17,274 nucleotides of DNA from Solirubrobacterales bacterium (GTDB lineage: Bacteria > Actinomycetota > Thermoleophilia > Solirubrobacterales > Solirubrobacteraceae), in the NCBI GenBank assembly GCA_003134675.1, contig PLBZ01000066.1:1-17274 (forward strand). The letters are read 5' to 3'. Numbering within the stretch: position 1 is the stretch's first letter; each line of letters begins with the position of its first letter. Under the pieces are notes generated by a model, which ran no database searches, was not told where the DNA came from, and saw only the letters and a list, made by a program, of their open reading frames with translations. Shown here one piece after another: positions 7,270-13,666 of the stretch. The translations under genes were made by a program, and so were the position numbers.

Positions 7270-8013
7270 TTGCGCGCTCCTACGGACACGATCGTCGCAC
7301 CACTGTTTCCGACGGGTCTGCCGTGGGTGAATGTCGCCGGCAAGCAGGCGAGCATCATTCAGCGCGGGAAGCCGATGCTGGTGGAGTTCTGGGACTTCTG
7401 CCGGCCCAACTCGCTGCGCACGCTCCCTTACCTTCAGGCGTGGCACGCACGCTATGCCGATGAGGGGCTGCGCACGATCGGCGTGCACTGTCCCGGGTTC
7501 GAGCCCGCGCGCGAGGAGGGCGCGGTCAGAGACGCCGTGGCGCGCCTGGGCATCGAGTACCCGGTGCTGATCGACCGCGAGCTGGAGGTCTGGCGCGAGT
7601 ACGACAACCAGGGCTGGCCGGCACGATACCTGTTCGATGGCCGGGCACGCTTATTCGAGTACCACTACGGCGAGGGTGGATATGCCGAAACCGAGCTCGC
7701 GATCCAGGAGCTCTTGGGAGTGGAGCGCGAGCCTCTGGCCCCGCTGCGCCCGGAGGACGCCCCCGCAGCCAAGCTCCTACCTCAGACCGAGGATCAGCCG
7801 GGCGCCTACTCGGGTCCGTATGAGGCCGGTGGCGTGTGGGCGGTGCTCGACGGAGCGGGGACGGTGCGGGTCAATGGAGCCGAGTTGACGGTCTCCCATA
7901 CCGGGGCATACCCCTTGATCGAGCACGAGCGCCACACTGTCGGAATCATCGAATTCGAGCCCGGCGGGGACGTGCGCTGCATGGCGACGTGCTTCACGCC
8001 GGGCTTGGCGTAG
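7270..8013 (+). CDS. DipZ/TlpA-like thioredoxin-fold protein with C-terminal beta domain
   Basis: The 247-residue protein has two parts. Residues about 8-150 form a thioredoxin-like domain: VEFWDFCRPNSLRTLPYL (38-55) sits where DipZ-type proteins carry a CxxC, and GWPARYLFDGRARL (115-128) contains the expected cis-proline, P117. The redox CxxC is lost: a lone C44 sits one position before the usual first cysteine, and S48 replaces the second. Residues about 176-247 resemble the beta domain that ends DipZ-like proteins, here with a CMATC pair (C237, C241). There is no signal peptide, so it is probably cytoplasmic. The TTG start at 7270 fits the domain edge. GAGG overlaps the sufB stop, and coupling to sufB is likely. 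A role in Fe-S or redox repair is inference from position. Its end overlaps the opposing gene by 20 bases. Confidence 0.8.
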   Translation: MRAPTDTIVAPLFPTGLPWVNVAGKQASIIQRGKPMLVEFWDFCRPNSLRTLPYLQAWHARYADEGLRTIGVHCPGFEPAREEGAVRDAVARLGIEYPVLIDRELEVWREYDNQGWPARYLFDGRARLFEYHYGEGGYAETELAIQELLGVEREPLAPLRPEDAPAAKLLPQTEDQPGAYSGPYEAGGVWAVLDGAGTVRVNGAELTVSHTGAYPLIEHERHTVGIIEFEPGGDVRCMATCFTPGLA

Positions 8014-9211
8014 GGTCGGCGACCCTGGACGGCGCGAGCTCGGCGTGCGGACGATCAAGGAGTAAGCGCTTCAGCACCGGCGGTCCTGAGTCCTCGACGA
8101 GGACGCACGTCCCGGGCCAGTAGGGACTCTCGCCTGGTGTTGAGGTGAGAAAGACGGTGTCATACGTCCAGCAGCCCGAGTTGACCAGGCGCGCGCCGCC
8201 CCGTCCGCGCCACTCCGATTCGGGGTCGCCCGGCAGCGGGCCCGCGCGGTGGGTGTGGCCGAAGACGACGTGGACATCACCGAGGTCCAGTCGCGACGCC
8301 ACTTCCCCCATTGCAAGCAGACCAGCGCGTCGCAGCTCGCCGGTCGAGACATTTGCCCGTAGCGGTCCGAGACCGGCGCGGTTGAGGGCTGCCACCGCGA
8401 GCGGGAACGCCCCCACGAGAGCGCGCCTGCGTAAGCTCCGCAGAGCCGAATGACGGGCGTACGTAAGGACTCCACCACCAACGCGCCCCCGACCCGTAAC
8501 ACCACTGTGCCAGACTGAGCCGCCGGCTCCACTGCCATCGTCGCCTCTGAGGGCTTGCCAGGCGCTGACCGTGGCCAGCCCGTTCAGGGCGTCACTGGTG
8601 CGGGCGTCTCTCGCCACCGCGTCTCTCCAGGCGAACACCGGATCCGCCACTGCCTCGTAATCCCCGACGTGGACGAAGGCTGAAGCCGGCCGCCCCAGTA
8701 CGCGGCTCATCGCGGCCATGCTCAGACGCTCCAGAGTGGGCACCGTTAGATGGCAATCCAGATAGTGGCCGTGGGTGGCATACACGTCCGGGCGCACCCA
8801 CAGGCCCGGGTAGGCCACTGTCATGCGCGTCGGAGACGCCCACTCGGCGAGCTGCACCAGCATCGGTGAGAGCGCCCCGATGTCGGGGCGCTGCTCGAGG
8901 CCGAGCGGTTCCGGCGCCTGTAGCGCGCGTGTATCTAGCCAAGGTGCGACCAGCATGTGGTCGTGATTGCCTGCGCACACCACAACCTCCCGTCCGGGAA
9001 GCACACGGCCTAGATCTTCGAAGAACGGCCGAGCGGCATTCATCGCATCGCGGGGCGGCCCGTGGCGCAGCTCCAGCACATCGCCGAGCAGCACCAGGCG
9101 GTCGATGTCCTCCAGGACATCCAGCAGCGCGGCGCGCAGCTCGGGGCGGCGCAACAAGTCCGTACGCGAGACGCTGCCCAGGTGTAGATCGGAGATGATC
9201 AGCGTGCGCAT
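7994..9211 (-). CDS. Calcineurin-like metallophosphoesterase with large insert
   Basis: This 405-residue protein carries the full two-metal phosphoesterase motif set: D8 and H10 in ISDLHLGS, D44 in LLGDVLEL, N82 and H83 in CAGNHDHM, H147/H149 in ATHGHYLD, and H319/H321 in VFGHTHRAG. Between the fourth and fifth motifs lies an insert of about 165 residues. It holds a glycine-rich stretch (223-247) and a basic-then-hydrophobic segment (259-285) that could touch membrane. The substrate is unknown; LpxH-like and nuclease-like members share these motifs. The ATG at 9211 places ISDLHLGS right at the N-terminus. A longer reading from 9343 would run into the ispH end and is unlikely. No ribosome site is clear. 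It lies 64 bases downstream of ispH and ends convergent with, and overlapping, the thioredoxin-fold gene. Confidence 0.85.
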   Translation of the reverse strand: MRTLIISDLHLGSVSRTDLLRRPELRAALLDVLEDIDRLVLLGDVLELRHGPPRDAMNAARPFFEDLGRVLPGREVVVCAGNHDHMLVAPWLDTRALQAPEPLGLEQRPDIGALSPMLVQLAEWASPTRMTVAYPGLWVRPDVYATHGHYLDCHLTVPTLERLSMAAMSRVLGRPASAFVHVGDYEAVADPVFAWRDAVARDARTSDALNGLATVSAWQALRGDDGSGAGGSVWHSGVTGRGRVGGGVLTYARHSALRSLRRRALVGAFPLAVAALNRAGLGPLRANVSTGELRRAGLLAMGEVASRLDLGDVHVVFGHTHRAGPLPGDPESEWRGRGGARLVNSGCWTYDTVFLTSTPGESPYWPGTCVLVEDSGPPVLKRLLLDRPHAELAPSRVADPTPSPA

Positions 9212-9225
9212 GGCTTCAGGCGCTT

Positions 9226-9254
9226 GCGCGAGGCGGCGCAGACGATGCTCGCGC
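9226..9254. repeat. GC-rich inverted repeat between ispH and the phosphoesterase gene
   Basis: GCGCGAG (9226-9232) and CTCGCGC (9248-9254) are a perfect 7-base inverted repeat around a 15-base loop, 21 bases after the ispH stop. There is no following T-run, so it would be a weak terminator at best. It may be a chance product of the high GC content. Confidence 0.25.
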
Positions 9255-9275
9255 CAACCCGACCGCTGGACAGAG

Positions 9276-10247
9276 TCAGGAGGCCCCGCCGGCGGCGAGC
9301 ACTTCGCGCACCTGCTTGGGCAGCATGAAGCGGACATCCTCACGAATCGCGTCCACCTCGGAGATATCTCGCACTCCCCGTGCCCGGAAGAAGCCCACCA
9401 GCTCGCCTACCAGATTCTCGGGTGCGCTGGCCCCGGAGGAGATACCCACGACGCGCCTACCCTCAAGCCACTCCTCGCATACCTCGCTCGCGCTGTCAAT
9501 CAGGTGAGCATCGGTACCGCAGTCGCGCGCGACCTCGACGAGCCGCACCGAGTTGGAGGAGTTGCGCGAGCCGATGACGAGCATCAGATCGCAGCTGCCA
9601 GCCAGCTGCTTGACGGCCGTCTGGCGGTTGGTGGTGGCGTAGCAGATGTCATCTGTGCGGGGCCCGACTACGCTCGGGAAGCGCTTCTTCAAGCGAGCAA
9701 GGATCGAGCTGGTTTCGTCGACGGAGAGCGTGGTCTGTGTGACGTAGGCGATCCGCTCGGGGTCCTCGACTTCGAGCTCATCCACATCTTGCTCTGACTG
9801 CACGAGCACGATCCGCTCTGGGGCCTCGCCCATCGTGCCTTCAACCTCCTCGTGGCCGTCGTGGCCGACGAGCACGATCGTGTAGCCATCCTCGGCGAAG
9901 CGCAGCGCCTCGCGGTGGACCTTCGTCACGAGCGGACAGGTGGCATCGATCGTTCGCAGCTCACGGGCCTGGGCGTTGGCATGCACGCTGGGAGCGACGC
10001 CGTGCGCGGAGAACACGCACACCGACCCCTCCGGCACATCTGTCTCCTGCTCGACGAAGATCACTCCGCGCTCGCGCAACCGCTCGACGACGTGCTTGTT
10101 GTGCACGATCTCCTTGCGCACATACACCGGCGGACCATGGATCTCAAGCGTCCGTTCGACCGTCTGCACAGCACGATCCACCCCTGCGCAGTATCCGCGC
10201 GGCGCCGCGAGCAGTACCTTCTCAACGGTGTTAGACATCACGGCCAT
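9276..10247 (-). CDS. ispH: 4-hydroxy-3-methylbut-2-enyl diphosphate reductase IspH
   Basis: IspH (323 residues) is the last enzyme of the MEP pathway, a [4Fe-4S] protein that makes isopentenyl and dimethylallyl diphosphate. The three cluster cysteines are C20 (PRGYCAGV), C104 (DATCPLVTK) and C202 (DDICYATTNRQ). Substrate-site histidines H49 (IVHNKHV), H82 (FSAHGVAPSV) and H132 are present, as is the catalytic glutamate E134 in DGHEEVEGTMGEAP, where the more usual sequence is HPEVEGT. The diphosphate loop is GSRNSSNS (226-233). The start at 10247 is supported by GGAGG 9 bases upstream; an ATG three codons later is too far from it. It diverges from the acyltransferase gene across a 30-base gap. 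As a 4Fe-4S protein it is a likely client of the SUF system encoded nearby. Confidence 0.97.
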   Translation of the reverse strand: MAVMSNTVEKVLLAAPRGYCAGVDRAVQTVERTLEIHGPPVYVRKEIVHNKHVVERLRERGVIFVEQETDVPEGSVCVFSAHGVAPSVHANAQARELRTIDATCPLVTKVHREALRFAEDGYTIVLVGHDGHEEVEGTMGEAPERIVLVQSEQDVDELEVEDPERIAYVTQTTLSVDETSSILARLKKRFPSVVGPRTDDICYATTNRQTAVKQLAGSCDLMLVIGSRNSSNSVRLVEVARDCGTDAHLIDSASEVCEEWLEGRRVVGISSGASAPENLVGELVGFFRARGVRDISEVDAIREDVRFMLPKQVREVLAAGGAS

Positions 10248-10264
10248 TGTAGGGAGCCTCCAGG

Positions 10265-10271
10265 TACGCTA
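10265..10271. promoter_or_regulatory. Candidate two-way -10 motif (TACGCTA) between ispH and the acyltransferase
   Basis: Read rightward, TACGCT ends 7 bases before the acyltransferase ATG at 10278, the leaderless spacing seen elsewhere in the window. Read leftward, the same bases give TAGCGT, 18 bases before the ispH ATG. The leftward reading would start transcription within the ispH GGAGG site, so ispH may instead use a promoter inside the acyltransferase gene. The 30-base gap leaves little room for anything else. Confidence 0.35.
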
Positions 10272-10277
10272 AGCCCG

Positions 10278-11693
10278 ATGGCGCAACGTCACCTGGACAG
10301 ACTCACCCCGGTCGACGCATCCTTCCTGCATCAGGAGGGCCCAACGTCACACATGCACGTCGGGGGACTGACGATCGTCGAGGGGCCGCCCCCCTCGATG
10401 GAGGAGTTCCTCGAACAGATCCGCCGGCGGCTGCATCTGGTGCCGCGCTACCGCCACAAGCTCGCCCATACAGCGCTTGACAGCGGACGGCCGGTATGGA
10501 TCGACGATCCGAGCTTCAACGTCGAGTACCACATCCGTCACGCCGCGCTGCCCACCCCTGGAGGCTGGGAGCAGCTGCAGAGCCTGACCGCCTGGATCTT
10601 CTCCCAGCAGCTCGACCGCTCCAAGCCGCTGTGGGAGATGTGGTTGATCGAGGGGCTCCAGGACGACCGCTTCGCGCTGATCTCAAAGACCCACCACGCG
10701 CTGATCGATGGCATCGCCGGCATCGATCTGGCAACCGTGTTGTTCGACCTCTCCCCAAAGCCACCGCCACTCAGGCACTCAGGGCGCGCGTGGCAACCTC
10801 ATCGCGAGCCTGGCGCCGCCGAGCTCCTGGCCGCCGGTTTGCGTGGCGCGGTGCGCACCGGGATCGAGCTGGCAGAGGGCGCACTCGACGCCCTGTCGCA
10901 CCCCGACCACGCATTCGCCCGCGCGCGCGAGGCTGCCGAGGGAATCGGCGAGATCGTGTGGGCCGGCCTGAACCCCGCGCCGGAGACGCCGCTGAACGTC
11001 GACATCGGCCCGCACAGGCGCTTCGTCGGCGTCGCCAGCTCACTCCAGGACTTCAAGCTCGTGAAGAACGCCTTTGGTGGAACCGTCAACGACGTGGTGC
11101 TCACGGTCGTCGCCGGCGCGCTGCGCTCGTTTCTGATCTCCCGCGGGGTGCGCACTGAGGGAATGGAGCTACGCGCGCTTGTGCCCGTCTCAGTCCGGGC
11201 CGAGGACGAGCACCACCAGGGAGGCAACCGCATCGTCGTGATGCGGGGACCTCTGCCCGTCTACATCGTCGACCCCATTCAGCGCCTGCGCTTCGTTTCG
11301 GAGGCGATGGACGGCCTGAAGGAGTCAAAGCAAGCATTGGGGGCCGAGGTCATCGCGGGCGTCCAGAACTTCGCGCCGCCGACGATCCTGGCGCAGGCAT
11401 CGCGCCTGAACTTCTCCACACGCCTATTCAACCTGCTGGTAACCAACGTGCCCGGCCCGCAGTTCCCGTTGTACGTGCTCGGCCGCGAGATGCTCGAAGC
11501 CTACCCGGTGGCTTTCCTCCCCCAGCATCACGCACTGGCAATCGCGATCATGTCCTACAACGGCCAGATGAACTTCGGCCTGCTCGGCGACTTCGACGCC
11601 CTGCCCGACATCGACGCAATCGGCCAGAACATCGCCGAGGAGCTGTCGAGGCTCCTGTCACTCGCTCGCGAGACAGCGACGACACCCGCCTAA
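10278..11693 (+). CDS. Wax ester synthase/diacylglycerol acyltransferase (WS/DGAT)
   Basis: This 471-residue acyl-CoA acyltransferase makes triacylglycerols or wax esters for storage lipid in actinobacteria. The condensation-type catalytic motif HHALIDG is at 139-145, with H140 as the likely base. Also present are PLWE (117-120), the ND motif (N271-D272 in TVNDVVLTVV) and NVPGP (390-394) near the C-terminus. The N-terminal LDRLTPVDASFLHQE is typical of the family. The length matches known members. The ATG at 10278 fits the conserved N-terminus; the frame stays open far upstream only because it lies opposite ispH. No ribosome site is visible, which fits a leaderless start. Whether it prefers alcohols or diacylglycerol cannot be read from the sequence. 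It stops 10 bases from the opposing DUF59 gene. Confidence 0.93.
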   Translation: MAQRHLDRLTPVDASFLHQEGPTSHMHVGGLTIVEGPPPSMEEFLEQIRRRLHLVPRYRHKLAHTALDSGRPVWIDDPSFNVEYHIRHAALPTPGGWEQLQSLTAWIFSQQLDRSKPLWEMWLIEGLQDDRFALISKTHHALIDGIAGIDLATVLFDLSPKPPPLRHSGRAWQPHREPGAAELLAAGLRGAVRTGIELAEGALDALSHPDHAFARAREAAEGIGEIVWAGLNPAPETPLNVDIGPHRRFVGVASSLQDFKLVKNAFGGTVNDVVLTVVAGALRSFLISRGVRTEGMELRALVPVSVRAEDEHHQGGNRIVVMRGPLPVYIVDPIQRLRFVSEAMDGLKESKQALGAEVIAGVQNFAPPTILAQASRLNFSTRLFNLLVTNVPGPQFPLYVLGREMLEAYPVAFLPQHHALAIAIMSYNGQMNFGLLGDFDALPDIDAIGQNIAEELSRLLSLARETATTPA

Positions 11694-11703
11694 ATCAATA
11701 CGG

Positions 11704-12018
11704 CTAGTAGCCCAGTGCGAACTTCGCGTCCTCGCTCATCTTCTCTGGCGACCACGGCGGCGTGAAGACCATCTCGGACTCAATCGTCTTGACGCCCTCC
11801 AGTTCGCCCACGAACTCTTCGATCTGCTCGGTCACCTGCGGGCCGATCGGGCACCCGGGTGTCGTGAGCGTGAACGTGACGTTCACGTTGCCATCGCTGA
11901 CCTCCACGCCGTAGATCAAACCCAGCTCGACGAAATCCAACCCGAGCTCGGGGTCAATCACGTTTGACAACGCGTCCATCACGTCATCGACCGTGGGGGT
12001 GGCGGCAACCTCGGACAT
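11704..12018 (-). CDS. MIP18/DUF59 family Fe-S maturation protein (SufT/PaaD-like)
   Basis: This is a 104-residue single-domain DUF59 protein. The family signature DPELGLDFVELGLIY (22-36) is followed by TTPGCPIGP (52-60) with the conserved C56, and by a C-terminal PPWSPEKMSEDAKFALGY (87-104). Relatives (SufT, PaaD, eukaryotic MIP18/CIA2) help mature Fe-S proteins. In many actinobacteria the DUF59 gene closes the suf operon; here it stands about 4.4 kb from sufB on the other strand. There is no ribosome site, but TAGACT ends 6 bases before the ATG. It lies 20 bases downstream of the 151-residue unknown gene and may also be read through from it. The family is certain; the SufT role is inferred. 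Confidence 0.92.
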   Translation of the reverse strand: MSEVAATPTVDDVMDALSNVIDPELGLDFVELGLIYGVEVSDGNVNVTFTLTTPGCPIGPQVTEQIEEFVGELEGVKTIESEMVFTPPWSPEKMSEDAKFALGY

Positions 12019-12024
12019 GGTCCG

Positions 12025-12030
12025 AGTCTA
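12025..12030 (-). promoter_or_regulatory. Candidate leaderless -10 element (TAGACT) for the DUF59 gene
   Basis: On the minus strand TAGACT ends 6 bases before the ATG at 12018, within the 20-base gap after the preceding gene. No Shine-Dalgarno is present between them. The same hexamer at nearly the same spacing precedes the gene starting at 13629. No clear -35 is visible. Confidence 0.45.
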
Positions 12031-12038
12031 GCGACCGG

Positions 12039-12494
12039 CTAGTTGTCGCAGCCGAGGCGATCCCACATATACAGCTGGATGCACTCGGTCGCGAGCTCGA
12101 TCGCCCGCTCGCGCGAAAGGCGCGGGAGCACGGTGTCCAGTGCCTGCTCCTCGGAGACGCCTGCCTGAAAAGCTTCCTCGCCGCGGAAGCCCGCCGCAAT
12201 CTTCAGTGCCTCGCGCCGATTCTCGCCCAGGCTCGCGAACACCCCCACGAGGAACTCCGTGTTGGGAATCGGTTGACCCACCTCCAACGAGGCGTGCCAG
12301 GCGGCGAGCAGGTGCAGATCGTCCTCGTCGAGATCGGCGATTGCCTTGGCGTAGTGGATCGATAGCTCCTGGTCGGGGATGTCGTCCACCCATGCGCGCA
12401 CCACCTCGCCCACCAGCTGGCGACGAGCCTCACGACCGACTGACTCGGCGATCACGCGAATGGCATCCTGAGGCTCGATAAAGCAGAGCGGCAT
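12039..12494 (-). CDS. Hypothetical helical protein, 151 residues
   Basis: I do not recognise this family. The protein is acidic and looks mostly alpha-helical, with no signal peptide or membrane segment. Notable parts are a helical LVGEVVRAWVDDIPDQELS (27-45), an Asp/Glu-rich turn DLDEDDLHLLAAWHASL (54-70), and a C-terminal helix with C138 and C149 (ECIQLYMWDRLGCDN). The start at 12494 is supported by TTGGAG ending 5 bases upstream; the frame is open to 12659 but that would overlap the neighbouring gene's end. It lies 20 bases upstream of the DUF59 gene and may share a transcript with it. The 127 bases before it (12495-12621) hold the ribosome site and no other signal I can support. That it is a real gene rests on codon-like composition, the ribosome site and tight spacing. 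Confidence 0.7.
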   Translation of the reverse strand: MPLCFIEPQDAIRVIAESVGREARRQLVGEVVRAWVDDIPDQELSIHYAKAIADLDEDDLHLLAAWHASLEVGQPIPNTEFLVGVFASLGENRREALKIAAGFRGEEAFQAGVSEEQALDTVLPRLSRERAIELATECIQLYMWDRLGCDN

Positions 12495-12621
12495 CGCGAC
12501 TCCAAGCGCGGGGGGATAACTGAACGACCCAGACTGTAGGCGGCGGTGTGGACGGTACTTTTCGCCCCCCTTCGCCCGCCGCCATTGCTCCTGCCGAGGA
12601 CAGCGCCGCTCACGCCCCGAG

Positions 12622-13629
12622 TCACAGCTCCAGCGCCTCCCGGCTGCGCTCGAGCGCACCTAGATCGCAGGTCTCGCTCGGAAATCCGAGCGTAACCCGC
12701 GCCCCGGAACCCCAGTTGGCGAGCGCCAGGTCGAGCGCCTCAATCGGCACCGAGATCGCCTCGGCGAGCGCGTGGGCGCGACGCTCGAGGTTCAGATGAT
12801 CGCCGATCGCGAACACCCGCTTGGCAGCCAATGTGGTGAGATCAGGAGTGGATGACTCGTTTGCACTGGTGAAATGCAGCGAGTCGGCACGTAGCTCGTA
12901 CAGGCCTAGACGTCCCAGCGTGACGAGCAGGTCATAGCGTCCCATACGAGGAAAGCCGGGAAGCGCGAGACGCTCGAAACACCGCTCGAAGCGCCGCTGC
13001 GGGCTCCACGCGGGATCTCCCTCGAACGCGTGCGCCTGGTCGCCTGCGCGCTCCGCCCAGTGGCGATAGGCGAGCAGCGTGCTCGCTCCGCGCGCAGGAT
13101 CGTGGGAGGTTCGTGGACCGACCGGGATTCCATCGAGGTCTTCTAGGCCGCCCTCCTCGTAGGCTTCGCCATCGCTAGCGCCGTCCATGACCATGCGGAT
13201 GCCGGCGAAAGGGTCATCGCCGTCCCGCGGTGAGAGGTAGGCGATCAAGAAGCTCGTCCAGGTCGCCTGCTCGATGTCCTTCTCAGCCAGCGTGCGCACC
13301 TCGGCATAAAGGCCGGGCGGCGTCGCTCCTAACGCAAGCAGGCGACCGTGAGCGAAGGCGATCTCTTCGGCCAGCGCAAGGGCATCCCCGGAGGCGCGCA
13401 GGCCCGGGAGCAGCGCTGAGCGATAGCCGTCGTCCACAGCGCGACTCTCGCGGTGGACACGCACCTCCCGACCACCAGCGCGCAGACGCGGATGACGAGA
13501 CCGTATCGGAGCACCTTTTGTCGCGGCACGTCTCGGTTTCGTCGTCGCGGGGGACGAGAGATCGACCAGCGTCTTGCTGCAGATCGGGCAGCGCTCGATG
13601 AAGCGGTTGTGACGACAGAAAGTGGGCAC
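12622..13629 (-). CDS. CxH/CPxC-knuckle and HhH-like protein, possibly thymine-hypermodification pyrophosphorylase clade 3
   Basis: The 335-residue protein starts with a compact metal-binding pattern, C5-x-H7 and C14-P-I-C17 (PTFCRHNRFIERCPICSK), then a basic, probably flexible linker (30-65). The core (about 80-335) is helical. It includes KDIEQATWTSFLIAYLSPRD (117-136) and ERLALPGFPRMGRYDLLVTL (219-238), which reads like a DNA-glycosylase helix-hairpin-helix, followed by AAKRVFAIGDHLNLERRA (268-285). From memory this resembles the alpha-glutamyl/putrescinyl thymine pyrophosphorylase clade 3 family, but I cannot run the search. No partner modification genes are in the window. The start is GTG at 13629 with no ribosome site; TAGACT ends 7 bases before it, suggesting a leaderless message. 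Being a gene is nearly certain; the family name is tentative. Confidence 0.75.
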   Translation of the reverse strand: MPTFCRHNRFIERCPICSKTLVDLSSPATTKPRRAATKGAPIRSRHPRLRAGGREVRVHRESRAVDDGYRSALLPGLRASGDALALAEEIAFAHGRLLALGATPPGLYAEVRTLAEKDIEQATWTSFLIAYLSPRDGDDPFAGIRMVMDGASDGEAYEEGGLEDLDGIPVGPRTSHDPARGASTLLAYRHWAERAGDQAHAFEGDPAWSPQRRFERCFERLALPGFPRMGRYDLLVTLGRLGLYELRADSLHFTSANESSTPDLTTLAAKRVFAIGDHLNLERRAHALAEAISVPIEALDLALANWGSGARVTLGFPSETCDLGALERSREALEL

Positions 13630-13636
13630 TCAGGCC

Positions 13637-13642
13637 AGTCTA
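13637..13642 (-). promoter_or_regulatory. Candidate leaderless -10 element (TAGACT) for the knuckle/HhH gene
   Basis: TAGACT on the minus strand ends 7 bases before the GTG at 13629, in the 37-base gap after gltD. There is no Shine-Dalgarno. The hexamer is identical to the one before the DUF59 gene. No -35 is clear. Confidence 0.45.
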
Positions 13643-13666
13643 GGAGCGCTGACGCAGGCGGCGTGG

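Noticed and set aside
9212-9343. Upstream extension of the phosphoesterase frame
   Set aside because: It would overlap the ispH end, and the added residues show no family similarity; the metal motif normally sits at the very N-terminus.
8967-9797. Open frame of 276 codons on the plus strand
   Set aside because: It is antisense to the phosphoesterase and ispH genes, both of which have full catalytic motifs.
9852-10277. Upstream extension of the WS/DGAT frame
   Set aside because: It runs antisense through ispH; the conserved acyltransferase N-terminus starts at 10278.
11702-11712. Small palindrome GGCTAGTAGCC between the WS/DGAT and DUF59 genes
   Set aside because: Five-base arms with a one-base loop cannot form a stable hairpin, and there is no T-run; it mostly consists of stop codons.
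12495-12659. Upstream extension of the 151-residue protein, and a short frame from the ATG at 12585
   Set aside because: The extension overlaps the neighbouring gene's end and is Arg-rich. The short frame has GGAG before it but encodes about 50 residues without any pattern and runs out of frame into the next gene.
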